Source: Durusdinium trenchii (lineage: Eukaryota; Sar; Dinophyceae; Suessiales; Symbiodiniaceae). From it: a stretch of 64,000 nucleotides of DNA. The first letter of the stretch is position 1. Every line of letters starts with the position of its first letter. The DNA lies in NCBI GenBank assembly GCA_963970005.1, contig CAXAMN010001325.1, positions 147,329-211,328 of the forward strand, in the 5' to 3' direction. Below the pieces are notes generated by a model. The model was not told where the DNA came from. It was given only the letters and a program-made list of their open reading frames with translations, and did not search any database. This document shows positions 36,001 to 48,900 of this stretch, in pieces. The position numbers were made by a program, and so were the translations under genes.

Positions 36001-36120
36001 ACCCAGCAATGCAAACAACCGAACAGTTGTCTGTGTGAGCAACTTGGCGGTTCGTCCGTCACATGGCGCTAATCTCTGTTGGCGCCACCAAATAACGGAA
36101 ATGCACCATCCCAGTCCCAG

Positions 36121-39100
36121 TTAGGCCTTCTCGAAGGCCTCCTGCTCCTTCAAGGTCGCGGCCTTTTCGCGGGCCAGCTCTTCCTCTCGGTCCTGTGCTG
36201 GAACACCCAGCTGCTTGGGCTTGAGAAGCGCTGCGTAGACAGAATTAAAGAACACCCCTCAGGGCGTCGATTTTCAAGAAGCTACATCACGTGCTGCCTT
36301 TTCAGACTTGACCCGATTGAACAAAGTGATAGACAGTTTGTCAAAGTCATGTCCAAGTTGGCACTACACCCCTTGCATATACTGCTGTTTACACCTGCGT
36401 GAAGTCAGCATGATCCATGGCAACCCCTCGGCCGCTTCGAGTTCACGTGGCCTGTGCGCCCTTCAGGGCTTCAGAAGCTTGAGTGGTCTCGGCCTGGCAC
36501 CGAAACGAACCAAGCGAAGTAAACTAAGAAAAGAACCTACTAGCTTCTTGTTACTAGTAGTAATGGCCTCCAACCTAATAGCGATGGCCTCCACCTAATA
36601 GCCTCTTGTTTCCCAGTAATGGGGATGTGAGGTATTGACCTATTAGTGGGTCCCTGAAACACCCACTTAGCCAGGTTGCAGGTGAATCACCCTGAACTTA
36701 GGGGTGAGGGGTCCGCATTCACGTTGAAGGGCTTGCTCTTCGAGTGTGGCATTTAAAGAGACAAGATCGAATGCCAAATCTCTTCCCGCCTCCAAAGCGG
36801 TTTGCGTCTGGGCCTGCCAGTGAGGAGCCAGCAGAGCCAGTCCGACCACCATTCCATTATGAAGACATAGCCATGAAGCTCCACATGTTGATCATCACCT
36901 GATAATCACCTCTTCAAATATTTTTGGGTGTTCCCCGTGTGTCAGTGCACACCCCTGTGCATTTTGGATCTCCGGATCAGGGCGGATCAGGGCCTTCGAT
37001 TCGAACTCCGTCCGGGACTGCTCGGCCTCAGTTTGCTGAGAAGACGATTCAGTCTACTCTACGACGGTGTCTATACTTGAAAAGGATGAGGCCAAATCAA
37101 ATCATCACCAAAGGGCCACCTCATATTTGACCACACGGAGTGGGACGGAGTGGCATAGGAGAAGCCCCTCTTGGTTTCACAAATGAGTTCACACCATTTG
37201 GCTGTTGAGGGGCTGCTAAGTTTCTAAGATTCGCCACAATTTGGCAGGATGCAACTCTCCAAAAAACCGACGATGAGAGTAAAATGGAAAACCCAGTTGA
37301 ACCACCCCCATGCTGCCCCCGCACCCCTCTTGAGTGTCCTGCGTGTTCAGTAGCCTCCTTCAAGCGCAAATCCTGTTGCTCCTGGCGCATGATCGCACGC
37401 ATGGTCGCACCGGAGGAAACCTTGAAGTTAAGGAGGCATAATGAAGGTCTCTCTTTCACCTCATTTCGCTTCCCTTGCTTCGTTGTCTCCTGCTTAGCCG
37501 TCAAATCTGCCAAGCTGTTCTCAGCCTCCGTGACTGAGCCCTCGTGCTTCGCCTGCAATGAGTGAGCTGTGAACACCGGAGCAAAGCATGGACCCCACAA
37601 CCCACCTGTTGGGTTTTCTATGCCATTCTGCCATGTATGGCGCAGTGAAAGGAGCTCCGAAAGCGACAGAATGACTTCAGGGCAGTGGGTGGTCAACTCC
37701 GCTGCGTCCATGCTGAACAAGCTGAGTGTGATTCTTCTACTATGTTGGCAGTGAACTCCGCACACACAATAGAATTCCCTCCATGGCGAACTCATTGTAG
37801 AAACCGTCTTCCCCATTGTAATTAGTCGAACACAGCGGAGTGGACCTTATTATGGTATGACAGCGAAGTTGCATCTAATCGAACCTATTAAAGCCTCAAG
37901 CAAGTTGAGTCATTGTACAATCAATAGGTGCGTCTTCTTGATGGTCAATTACAACACTTCATACTAGTAACAAGCGCATCGCTACTAGTAACAAGTGCAT
38001 TACTACCAGCAACAAGAAGCTAGAAGTAACAAGATCAGACCTTCTCCCACCTTAAAATGGGGCAATCCATCGTCCAGCTGGTCTTCACTCTGTGTATCTC
38101 CTACCCTGCAAAGACCCTTTCACTCTCTTTGCATTGTGGTGCTCTCCCCTCCCTCCCCCTCGAGGCGTCGAGCCTGAATGCCCTTCAGCGTCGTTTCGAT
38201 CGAGTCCACCATGGACTGCTGAAACGCGTGACGGGCCTCCTCGCATCGATCGCGCATCGAACGCGGTCCCTTGCTGCGTGGATCACAGGCGTCCCCACCA
38301 TTCCCCAACAAAAAGGAAACAAATCGACGAATACACCCATTGAATCCAATAGGACAAATTTCACTCTGACCATATTCGACCCAACTCAACTCCACCATCC
38401 TTCCAAAGGTAGCTACTCGGCTTCTACGGTTGGTCTCCTGGGCGGCTTTGAGGCAAAAAGGCGCCACCGAGCGCAACATCTCGATGGATGACTCAGTCAA
38501 CTCCGCCTGTGCGATGCAAGACGAACGCCCCCAGCGGTCGGTCAACGGGCCGGTCGTGGACGAGGAAACGGCGTGACAACTCTGTTGTGGGGACATCCGT
38601 GTTGGCCACACGTGAAAACTCCATGCTGGATGTCCATCAGTACCCACCAGCAGAATGTGTGTTTTTGGAACAAAGCCCTGCCCTGCGGCCCTGCCGTGCG
38701 CAGAAACCCGCGTTTCTTTCGGCGCTTTCTTCCTCGCGTGGTGGCCTTCTCCAAATGCTGCAGCATGGGGGTCAACTCCTGCGAGTTCGGTCGATTTCGA
38801 CCGAAAAAGGAGGTCTCCAAGCTCCGAACATCGCTGACAGGTCGGGAGAGGATGAGCCAACAGGGGTAAGGATTTCCAAGGCCATTGACTGATCCAGACC
38901 GGTCATGTCATCTTTGTTTTGAGACATGGCAGAAGTGGGACATGACTGATCGGGTTCCATCTACCCATTTCTACCTCTCTATTGAGTTTTGCAACCAATC
39001 ATGTTGGACCACATATACAGAAACATAACACAACAAACAGCCTATCAACTCAACCTACCAGGACCTACCACAAACCTACACCCACAGACAGATTGGCGGG

Positions 39101-39233
39101 AAAAACCTCGCACCACCGCCTCGCTCAGACCACCTTGCCTGGACGAAAGGGTCCACCGGCTTCTCTTCCACCTTGGCGACCTTGGCCTGGTGACCAATGG
39201 CGACCCGGTGTTGAGCACAACTCATCCATCTCC
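36121..39233 (-). CDS. Coiled-coil-type charged protein, multi-exon
   Basis: Seen: minus-strand exons 39139-39233 (QAKVAKVEEKPVDPFVQ; GC donor), about 38710-38820 (MLQHLEKATTRGRKRRKKRG), about 38405-38506 (AELTESSIEMLRSVAPF; CACAG|G), about 38150-38287 (RCEEARHAFQQSMVDSIETT), about 37590-37722 (CPEVILSLSELLSLRHTW), 37460-37552 (93 nt, SVTEAENSLADLTAKQETT), 37325-37420 (96 nt, MRAIMRQEQQDLRLKEATE), about 36733-36858 (DLVSLNATLEEQALQ), about 36443-36500 (ETTQASEALKGAQA) and terminal 36121-36230 (EEELAREKAATLKEQEAFEK, stop TAA). The 37460 and 37325 exons join in phase with GT donors. Glu/Lys/Gln-rich helices suggest a coiled-coil scaffold or cytoskeletal protein. No named family is claimed. Not every junction was phased. 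Confidence 0.55.
36537..36625. repeat. CTAGTAG-type repeat (copy 6)
   Basis: tactagcttcttgttactag followed by diverged ctaatagcgatggcctcc units. It lies in the intron between exons near 36733 and 36500. Confidence 0.75.
37960..38035. repeat. CTAGTAG-type repeat (copy 7)
   Basis: Units tactagtaacaagcgcatcg, ctactagtaacaagtgcatt and accagcaacaagaagctag, in the inferred intron between exons near 38150 and 37722. Confidence 0.8.
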
Positions 39234-39764
39234 CTGAGAATGTGTTGCTAAGCTGTTAATCCAGAAAAAAAACTCAGTGACCATGCGTGAGGAACCCTCA
39301 GCCCGCCTGCTGCGCTGCGGCGGACTGTGCTGCACGTTTGCCCTGGGAGCTAAAGCAGGCGAGGATTGGTGGATTTTTGTGGTGGCTGGGGCACACCAAC
39401 AGATGTATGGAATCTCTAGGTATATAGACTTGGAAAGCGGCAATTTTGTCCAAGGAAGACCTCCTGCTTTAAGAGATTGTTTCAGCTCCTGAAACAGGTC
39501 CGCCTTCGATTCTTGTTGTTTCGTGTGGCTTATGGGGTGATTTCAGATGGATGGCAAACAAACAACCAAAACAGGCATAGAGCTTTGCACTTGTTCAGTG
39601 AGTCCCCAAGCAGTGTTTCTGAGGCTGATCTTTCGCAAAGCCCACCCGCAGACCACAAATAAGATCCATCAGCTCAGAAATTTGGTGAGGAAGAAGACCC
39701 GAGGATTGGTGATCTCGAGAGGGTTGGACATCTTCACCTGAGCTGAACAGATTTTTGACCCACA

Positions 39765-39950
39765 ACTCAGTCACGAGTTATACTTTCTGCAAGTGGCAGT
39801 CACAGTGTTTCAACCGAGCATATTTGGGTATGCGCAACAGCTTGCCAGGGGGTCTGTTGCTGGCACCGGTAGGTGGAACAAGTAGATTGTATCCACGCGC
39901 AATCAAGGGAGTATACGTCACGGCTGGTATGCAAGCATCGTAAGAATTGC
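39765..39950. repeat. ~180-bp direct repeat, left copy
   Basis: Begins ttatactttctgcaagtggc and continues through aaccgagcatat, gtctgttgctggcac, gtagattgtatccacg and gtatacgtcacggctggtatg. The matching copy at 41527-41705 has the same order and orientation with scattered mismatches and small indels. Confidence 0.85.
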
Positions 39951-40513
39951 AAGCATCCATAGGCTGTCACGTGGTCAATGTTGCTTCTGTACAGTACATG
40001 TCGAACTTGTGCCACTCCTCATTCAGCAGAGTAGTATGGGGAAGCATTTTCCTTCCTCTGCACTTAGGCTACTTTCAAAGGTCCTTCAACTGCTCCTGCT
40101 ACATTGCGCCAATGCTTTGTCGGAAGGTCGCGGGACCAACTAAACCCACTCAAACAACATCTGGGAAAATAGACCACTGGTGGACCTTTGTGGGCAGGTT
40201 CGGCTCATACCCGCCCAGCAAGAAAGCTACATTACGGCCACACTAAGGCCTCGAACCTGAAGCATGCCAGTCTCTGAGCATCTCTCAACATGGCGCTACA
40301 TGATAAGCATTATCCGACCTTAAAGTGAAGCTATATAATTAGGTTGAGGCTTATTGCAAAGCACCAAGCAAGTCTGGTGTTTCGGAGGCCACAGCCTAGC
40401 TTCCAAAGAGTTCAAGAAAAGATTATCGTGAACTGACCCATATATAGACAACTGCGCAATGGACTTCCCGGGGCCTCATGCACAGCCATCCATTAGAATA
40501 TCTGTCAAAGACC

Positions 40514-41467
40514 CTATTGGCCACAAGACATGGCCACAATGCGACAGGCCTGTCCACGCACCAGCACTGATGGGTTCAAGTCTCGAGCAAGCACACCACC
40601 CAAGCCACCTGTCAAGATGCCATCTTGGGCCCGGCACGTGAATAGACCCAGTGGAACTCATAGGTGTATCCCACTTTCACATTCTTGCAGTGTTTGAACT
40701 CATATGGATCCAAAGTAGCAGGTGGTGCAGGTTCGGCTTCAACGCGATCGCAGAAATAGCCAGGACGAATGTCATCCGGAATGATATTCTCGGGCTTCCT
40801 CATAGCCTCTTCCACGGCAAGAGAGTAGCCGCCAGCTTCCACGTTCACATGTTCTGCGCCCAAGTGGAAGTGCGTGTTCAGGTGGATAAGGTTTGGAAAC
40901 TCATCTCCCAAGCCTTATCAGCAGAAGCTACAACAACAACAACAAAAAATCAAGCAAACAGGGGAACACAGCTGTAGGTTCTAAACACAATATATTGAGT
41001 AGAGCCTGCCAAAATGGGAAAAACGCTGCTCATGCATCTTTCACGTTCAGCAAGTGATGGGCTTCACCCGACAAAGCTCCTCACCAACGAAGTCCCGACT
41101 AACATTCCGCAGGGACTGTGGCTCTGCATCTTCACAAGGAAAGACTTTCGCCGGTTCTGGCCTTTTGTCATCATCCAAGACCTTCACCCAAGCCCACCAA
41201 GGAAGCTCTGTCTCCGCTTTCGTCTTCTCTCCTGGGGAATCCGGCAAGACGTCTCCAAAGCTGGCCGAGACATGTGGTTCCATGTGGCAAAGGTTCTAGG
41301 CTGCTTTAGGATGTTGTAGGTGACACGAAAACGTGCCGTATCAATCAAGGGAAGTCTCCTTGCTTCAATTGCATCAGTGCGGAGCCCTCACCTTCCTTGC
41401 AGGTCTCCTCTGCCATCTGAGAAATCACCATGCCGACCAAGAACGTTGAGAACGTCAAACGCCACAT
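40514..41467 (-). CDS. Delta-class (CA_like family) carbonic anhydrase
   Basis: Reversible CO2 hydration by a zinc enzyme is the known family role. Seen: exon 41392-41467 starts ATG and encodes a hydrophobic signal-like start (MWRLTFSTFLVGMVISQM), with donor G|GTGAGG. It joins in phase to 41085-41231 (CCCAG|G; EDAEPQSLRNVS, like the family's GPQSPRDI-type motif; donor G|GTGAGG) and 40638-40913 (AAG|G). That exon has HLNTHFHLGAEH, the family's His-rich zinc motif, and later YEFHWVYS. A fourth piece, 40514-40608, encodes GLGGVLARDLNPSVLVRGQ and a stop. It is reached only by removing a 29-nt GT...CAG|G segment (40609-40637) or by assuming a 1-nt deletion; otherwise a stop follows HWVYSRAGPKMAS. 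Total 594 nt, 197 residues plus stop. The signal start suggests secretion or targeting through the endomembrane system. The C-terminus may be incomplete. Confidence 0.72.
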
Positions 41468-41526
41468 GATGAGATCAGTGCACAATTCTACGGTCTAACT
41501 CTCGAGCCGTGGATGCTAACTGAGTC

Positions 41527-41705
41527 ACAACCTATACTTTCTGCAAGTGGCAGTCACGGCGCTTCAACCGAGCATATTGGGGATGTGAAAAAAGCTTCCC
41601 AGGGCGTCTGTTGCTAGCACTTCGGGTGCGGTTGATGGAACTAGTAGATTGCATCCACGTACAATCAAGTGGGAGTATACGTTACAGCTGGTATGTGAAT
41701 ATCCA
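41527..41705. repeat. ~180-bp direct repeat, right copy
   Basis: Begins ctatactttctgcaagtggc and ends gtatacgttacagctggtatg. It lies just upstream of the carbonic anhydrase start, with its partner at 39765-39950 on the other side. Confidence 0.85.
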
Positions 41706-42569
41706 GAAACCCTTCCCATAGCTAGCGGGTGTTCATCCTTTGCGATAAGCGACCAACAACATCGTTGCAGTTTTCCACATAAGTAAGTGATTTGAACCCT
41801 TCTTTTGATTGGAGGCATCTCAGGATGTGAACCATGAAAAAGGCTGTTGAAGATATGCGAATCAGAAGAGCTGGAATCTTTGGGCTTCCGGGCCATGATG
41901 TCGGGGAGAGGTGCGCAAGAAAATCTCAGCAAGCTAATCGTTTGAGCCAACCACCCTTCAAGCATGCATCGACCTCCTGCATTGCGCTACCAATCTACTT
42001 GCTAGCGAGAACAATTTGACGGTCCTCCATTGGTCAACCTTCTGGCACTCTATCGAACTCTATCGAACCTTCAGGAAGCTTCGTTCTGACCCATGTCCCC
42101 CACCATTCGTCGTCCATAGCCGTCCCACCCCACCATCTGCTTCTGCGCGACACGCGGCACTGCCACCGCGTCCTTTTTCGAATCTAATGGTGCCAAAGCA
42201 GTGAGCTCAAAGCTTCAATCAGTTGGATATGTGCTCCAATATATACTGTAATCGCTGCAAGTTGCCCCACAGAAACTTGCTCCAGCGAATTGCATGCCGC
42301 AATTCCACGGCCACGTGCATGACAAGCCCCTTTTTCTACTCACTTCTTGAGGAGATCATCAATGATAGAGTACCTCAAAGCGATTCAAAGCGTGCATGTT
42401 TCAGTGCGTTAAGAGTGCTTCATTGACTGCCCAAAACTCCCAGTTGATTGATGCTGAGCAAGGAAGGTTTCACTTGAAAAAGCACAACTTAATAAATTAA
42501 GGTGTCTTGGCGATGAACCCCTCTAGTTGCTGGAAAGCTAGAGACATGAAGAAGTCTGATCTCTCACAA

Positions 42570-42790
42570 GCGGGTGTCTTCCAGGAGTTGGGTCAAACTC
42601 AAGAAATGAAGGCCCCAGACTGACCAATAAGGTGCCATGCAGAATCCTTGAAAGCTCCCAACCTGAGATGGACCGCAACCCAACCATTTCTTGCGGAATT
42701 GATCAACCTCGAAAAAGGGCTCACCCCAGAAAGCATCCAACGAAACAAGTTGAAGTGGGGGGTGGCAGCCATGAAACTTTCTTGGGCTTC
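42570..42790 (-). CDS. Exon-like segment, minus strand
   Basis: Reads LDAFWGEPFFEVDQFRKKWL then GCGPSQ in one frame. It lies downstream of the translocator stop at 42937, so it would be another gene or a relic. Splice sites unresolved. Confidence 0.25.
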
Positions 42791-42936
42791 GGCCTGGGTA
42801 CTGATCTAACAAGGCTATCTGGAGACCCAAAAAAAGTACTAATACCATGCTTGACAAGGTCATTTGCTGAGAGTATGCATCTCACCTACAAAGTGAGATT
42901 CTCTGGTGCCTGTGAATCCTATATAAGTCTAAGTGC

Positions 42937-45900
42937 CTACAGCGGTTTACGTGGTTTGTTGACGGTTGCCGTGTGGTTCAGGCTTCTCTTTCCCAACATC
43001 CTCTGGATGACGCACAAGAAGACGCCGCCGATGCCAATAGCACATCCAGCCAGCCTAGCAAAGGGATGCTGGGATAATACATTGAACTTCGGGTGCAAAG
43101 TGGAATGCCCCTGCTGAAATAAACGTAGGTTAGTTAAAGTTAGTTGTTGGGTTTAATCTTTTTCGAGACATGCCCAAGCCGCCAATCCCTTCCTTAAGAA
43201 CTATCGTCAGCTCCCCATACATATGCCCTGACACGATGGAACCTTGGCACAGGAATCATGGATGAAATCTGTGGCTATCTTCCTGACTAATTTGGTGTGG
43301 CTGACCTTTCGTTCCCGCCATATGCTTTTCACACTAACCAGTGCCCTTTACAGAAGGAATGCTGCAAATAGCCTCTATGTATACAAGGTCTCAAGCTGCC
43401 CATACAGCACAGAGGGTTGTGCTTGGGTGCATCGCTTGTGGTGTAAGACCTTGTTCATGAACTGTGGCCGGATCACCACATGCTGCAGGATGGGGGTTGA
43501 TGTTCTGACACAGGGTGGGACTGAGACTCAATCCTCTAACCAGAAAAGGAGACAAACAGCTGTGCAGAACGGGAATGTGATAGATATAGAAGCTTTCCTG
43601 CACCTGTCTAGTTCAATACGCTTTGCCAAACCCTCCTCTCTTTCCTCCTCTCTTTTACGTACCTTTGCAGGATATCTCCAGTGGTTCACAGAAAGACTGG
43701 CAGGATGTATGTGACAGGCTCTGGGTTCCACCCATCATGCCAAGGAGCTTCAAAGGTGACAGGCTCTCGTGCATGACGATGGCGACTCCCACGATGACAA
43801 TGACTCGCTTGGCCTTCAGGTTGGCCGACCACGATCGAGGGCTACGGGAGGGTCTGTGAGCGAAGTCAGCGACAGGCGATCGGACGTCTGGTACTTAGAT
43901 AAAATGGTGAATGGGTCCATTTCCAGTAGAGTCGTAGAGCTATACAAGCTAGATATATGGAGGGTTATGGAAACCCCCCATTCCCTTCTGAGCACGAGCT
44001 AGGATTGTAGGTGAAAAGGGACTTGGCTTTGGAGAATCTCGGGGAAGTCCTCATCCATGGTCCCAAACACGCTAGTGGCGTCTACGGATGTCTATGGCGG
44101 CGGCACTTCAGGCTGGAAGACGTGCCAGGGCAACAGATTGAAAATGCGGGAAACTGGACTCCTCATGAACCAATCCGACTATTTGTTGGCAAACCCCATA
44201 GAAGCCATCACTTGGGAATTGATCCAAGAGTCCTGAGTGGGCAAGTCGGGCGCAGCGGTGCGCCACCAAGGTTGAGTTTTTTCCAACACGTTTCTGAAAA
44301 GTATTGCGATTTCTTCTCCTGTGAAATCACACGGATTTATCATGTTGGTGACTCTTCCTTCTCCGTGTCAGTAAGACTCTCTAGGAGTTGGACATGTCCA
44401 CATCATAACCCAAGATGGAACGTGAAACTGGGGAAAGCAACTATATATCCATAATTTAACACAACGTTGAAGTTTAACAGCAAGACATGCAAGCACATTC
44501 AGGCTCCAGCATTGTATACGATGTTGTGCATGTCTTTCTAGTTTTAGTTTAGAGCGGAAACGAGAACTTCTTTTCCCAGGCGGGAGGAGCAAAGGCTGCG
44601 GGAACTAAGAAGCCAAGCTCTGTGTGTGTGTGCAACTCCCTCCCAACTTCCCACACCCGCCACCCACTCCTAGAAAGCAAAACCTCTGTGGGTCCAAAAT
44701 GACACACAGCCCCACACAGGGGAACTGGGTGCCCCTGGCAGTGTTAGCTACGGAGGAGGTCACGGCGTTGGTCTTCTTGATGGTGAAGGTGGCCAACCTG
44801 GTCACGGCGGGCGCCGGAGGATCGCCGCTGAAGCCCAGGGCCAATCTGATCGGTTTCTGCTGGCAGCTTCCATTTGGTTGTCCTCGGTGTCTCGCCTCCT
44901 GTTGAGGGTGAGGGTGCCAAAGGATCCCTTCGTGGGTGGGGGGGCATCCAGGAGTCTCCAGCCATAGCCATGGATGACTGTGACAACATGTGACAACATG
45001 TGACAACATGTGACTTCTGCCCAACCAGAACCGAGGTGTGTTCCAAAAAGATTTGTTGCGTATCAGGGATTTAAACCAACACTATAAGGATTGGTCGCTT
45101 TTCCACTCCAGCGGCCCCTATTGCAGTGCTGCGGAGGAGGGTCTCATGAGAACTTCCATCGACTGGCTGTTGGGGAGAGCCACAGGTTGAAACCTCCATT
45201 GCCCTCCACAGCCAAGGCCACTCGTTGTAAGCGTAGAACCACAGCCCCGAGGCAAAGAGGTTCATCACTACCTTGGGTAGTGGCCCCGAGGCAACAAAGA
45301 GAGTGACCTCCAAGGTCAAGTCTTTTGGGAAAGGCTGCGAATCGTGAATATTTTTAAAAAGAAAAGAGGCAGCCAAAACAATATGTAACAAGGAGTACAG
45401 TATCCAAAAATACCTCTGCGGCCGGCCCAAAACTCGAGGCAAATCTCATCGAGGTGGCCACTCTCTCATAAGTTGTGTGTAGAATCACCTTCTGATCGTT
45501 GCTTCGACGTTCTGTACCAACGTCAAAGATCTGCTCAGGACCTTGAAAGTCTCTTGGATTGTTAATATATCCTTGATCAAGGCCTGAGTAAGCTCATCTT
45601 TGGAACCCCTGCAGGAACTCTTCATGCGGTCTCTTGAGAAGACTTCGGCAGAAGGTGCTTTCAAGAAAGATGTGCAAGAAATATGTTTGGATTTTCTGCA
45701 ACGTCTTTTGGCAATTACCTGGTTGATCTCGGAACCTCACAAAAAGGCCTTCAGGAGGAAATCTAACAAGAGTGGTTCAAGCGAATTCAATGTTTACAAC
45801 AAACGTTCCAAGGTTCTCACAAGAATCTGGCAGGAAAGGCTTCGGTCAAGAGTGCTCGAAAGGCCTATGACTAGTTCGGTCAAGCGTGCTCAGCAAACAT

Positions 45901-48900
45901 ATTTGTAAGCCCCGATATTTGAGAAGAGTCCCTCAAGGGCTTTACTAGGAGTCCCTGTGCGAGTTCTCAAAAGAGTTCTCTATATTTTTTTAAAAAAAAT
46001 AGTAATAACAATAAGTAAAAATAATGTGTATATATACAGTATTATTCCGTCCACAATTCTTTCAAGAGAGATTTCCTGTGCAGACTTTTTGTGCAACATT
46101 TCCTGGACTTGGGATCGAGTCCAGAGCGAAACTCTCCGCTTCTCTGCCGCCGAATCCAACCCCTTGCGGTCGATCCATGTCAAGAGCATTTTAATAACAA
46201 TAATGACAATGTATGACAGTGGGAATTGTCTGTTGCACTACCTGCACACCTTCTTGCATCCAAGAAAATGGGTCACGCCCCCCCCAATAAGCATGTTCTG
46301 CTGGCCACCTCCTCCCAATAAGCAGGGCCTCCGGACCACCGGAGATTTCGAGGCCACTTTCAAAAAGCTGGAGAAACGACTGCCCTGAGCCAACGTGAAC
46401 CCTCAATGGCTAAAATGGTTGCAATCATACAGGGCGGATACGAGAAAAAAGCGCTGGTTGTTCTGGGGGGGAATCATAGGGATGGGGATGATGTTTGGAC
46501 TGAACATACCCAAAAGCTTGAAGCAAGGGCTCATAGTTCTCCTACTTTGACAAACAATCAGAGTCTTAACGCCATTCAGAACAGAGTCACTGGTCTACAG
46601 TAGATATATTATATAAATTTAAACACAACAGAAGATCCTCAGGACTGGTGCTGACGGTGTCGGTGCAGGCCAGTCAGTTCAAAACAAACCACCAAGAAAC
46701 GCAGAACAACCTCAACTTGGAGCATGTTCCAAAGCTTCACCTATCCGTGTGTAGGGCTTTCCGGCTCAATTCCAATTTCAGGTTCAGGGAAGAGGTAAAT
46801 CAGCAATAAGAAAAAGAACTTGGAGGCGTGGGTAACGTGACTCCAAAGACTGCAAATCGCTGAATTGTCGGCGTCACATCGAGGGCGGAGGGCATGGACA
46901 TAACCCTCTGATTGTAACACAGTTACCAACCAAATGAGTTGCGAACGCTGTGCAATGTAAACCGAATATATTTACCTATTCATCATGTTTAAAAGTATTG
47001 CTGGCCCCACCTCCGTGAGAAGCATAATGATGAGGCAGAAAAAGAAGGAGTTCAGCATTGTGATAGCAAACCTTGGCATCGAGGGTGGCCCCAAAACATC
47101 AGCCCCACTTTCAAAGCCTCTCATGCAGCTTGGTTGATGCAGTTTCTTTAAGAAGCGAATCCATTCAAGTTCTGGTTTTGAGTCCTGCTGACATTGCAAT
47201 CCTAGGACCCTAAGCCCGTTAGTCCTGTAATGTCCAAAAGCCAGCCCCGCCTATTTGGGGCGGAGCAAGGTGTTGACAAATGTGTTTCTTGATACAACTA
47301 GCTAAGTAGTGTGGACACGTGACACAGCACCCCGATATTTCTCGGGCTTTTACACTACGAACCCACATATACGTACATACATACCTCTAATAAAGTAGGT
47401 ATGTATGTTCCCCCCTGGGGTTCTTACTCTACTTTTACGATCCGTGCAACCTGCGAGGCTCACCTGGGAGGCCCAAAATTCGCGCTGAGTCCCCGGCTGG
47501 TTCCCCACACCGCCCATCCGGTCCTGGCCCAAACCGTCGATCGCGTGGCGCCATGGAACCCCCAGACTCGTCGAACGAACGAAGTCATAAGGAGTCATCT
47601 GGACCTGCAGGTTCTCCAAAGGCAGCACGAATTGAAACCAAACATCGTCAAACATCAAACTAAGACCCATCCTGCCATGTTTTTTGCCATGGTTTGGGAA
47701 TTGGAACCTGCTGGAACCTGTGCAGCAGGAAAACTTCTGCACGTCCCTCGTGTTTCACCGACCAAACCCGTGGTCCACGAGATGCTTCTTGACCAGTCAC
47801 TTGAAGGTTGACCCAGATTAAGCCTGTCTCGGCTCTAAGCTGAAACGTAGGACCATGAGTTATGGGTCAAAGATCTGTCGCCAAGATTGCCTCATACGAG
47901 AAGACGAACACATCTAGAGGACCCGCTGATATCTAGAAGGTGATATCGGATATCCTCTTGGAGGTGAAGAGGAACAGGGAAGTTATAGTTTCAATCCCTT
48001 TGCAAACGGAGACATAAATGCAAACCTAAAGCAGCAAAGCATCCCACCGTCATTCTGCCCTCACCATGACCGATGCTGTCGACCTTGAGTCCTTCGGTCT
48101 GCATCAGCTTCTTGTTCTCATTACCCTGAGGCGAATGAGCACGGAACAAGGGTTGCCGGTGAAGGGTTCGTTCTGGGGGCAACCTGCCTAGCGGAAGAAG
48201 GGCTCTATTTATTGCACAAAGCAATGGTCAAGTCCCACAGGTCTTCCTGAGCACCGACAATGCGCATTTTCCTGATACCGTCTGCTGAGACTCCCACAAG
48301 CCAGGCCAATGCTCCAACAGCAGGAAGAGTAGTCCGCACTAGTGGCCAATCGCAAATATGGTTAAGTCAAAAAAATCAAGACTCAAGTTGTTAAGACCTA
48401 GGTGTGTGTATAAATAGTATATATGTCTCTATGTGTGTGTGTATGTATATATACACGATACATACATACATAGCGTGCTGTGTTGTGTTCAGTGTGTGCT
48501 CTTGTGTTCTCGTTGTGGTGATACCTCTCCTCTTGCTCCGACGAACCAACACGCCGGTACCCCTGAATGAGAAAAAAGGCCGTTTTATGGGGAAGGTGTC
48601 GGACTCGGGGTCGTTGGGTGACGTCGAACCCCAACGTCCCACGGGTTTGACCGTTCACCACCGTTCCGACGCGTTCCGCGCCGTTCCGCCCCGGAAACTC
48701 CGCCTTAATGGCGGCGAAGACATTGGCCATGGCGGCCGTGATGAGGGCGGCCCAGGCGAAGTTCATTTCACCCAACGAGGCCAACACCTGTGGCGAGGCC
48801 AATTGGCGCCGTTCAGCCGTTCGCGGGTTGCACCCGAGGGGCCGGTCGAAGGGCAGTGTCTCCCAAAAGATGCCAAAATGGAGACAGAAACCTTAAGGCA

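Noticed and set aside
46040-46190. Minus-strand exon candidate (RRVSLWTRSQVQEMLHKKSA)
   Set aside because: It lies in a translocator intron; the flanking exons join in phase without it, and no family supports it.
47350-47742. 130-codon minus-strand frame as a protein
   Set aside because: Only 26 nt of it (47498-47523) are needed by the translocator; the rest is intron that happens to stay open.
48190-48330. Minus-strand exon candidate (LAWLVGVSADGIRKMRIVG)
   Set aside because: Looks coding, but it falls between translocator exons 48704-48787 and 48084-48125, which join perfectly without it; left as intron or relic.
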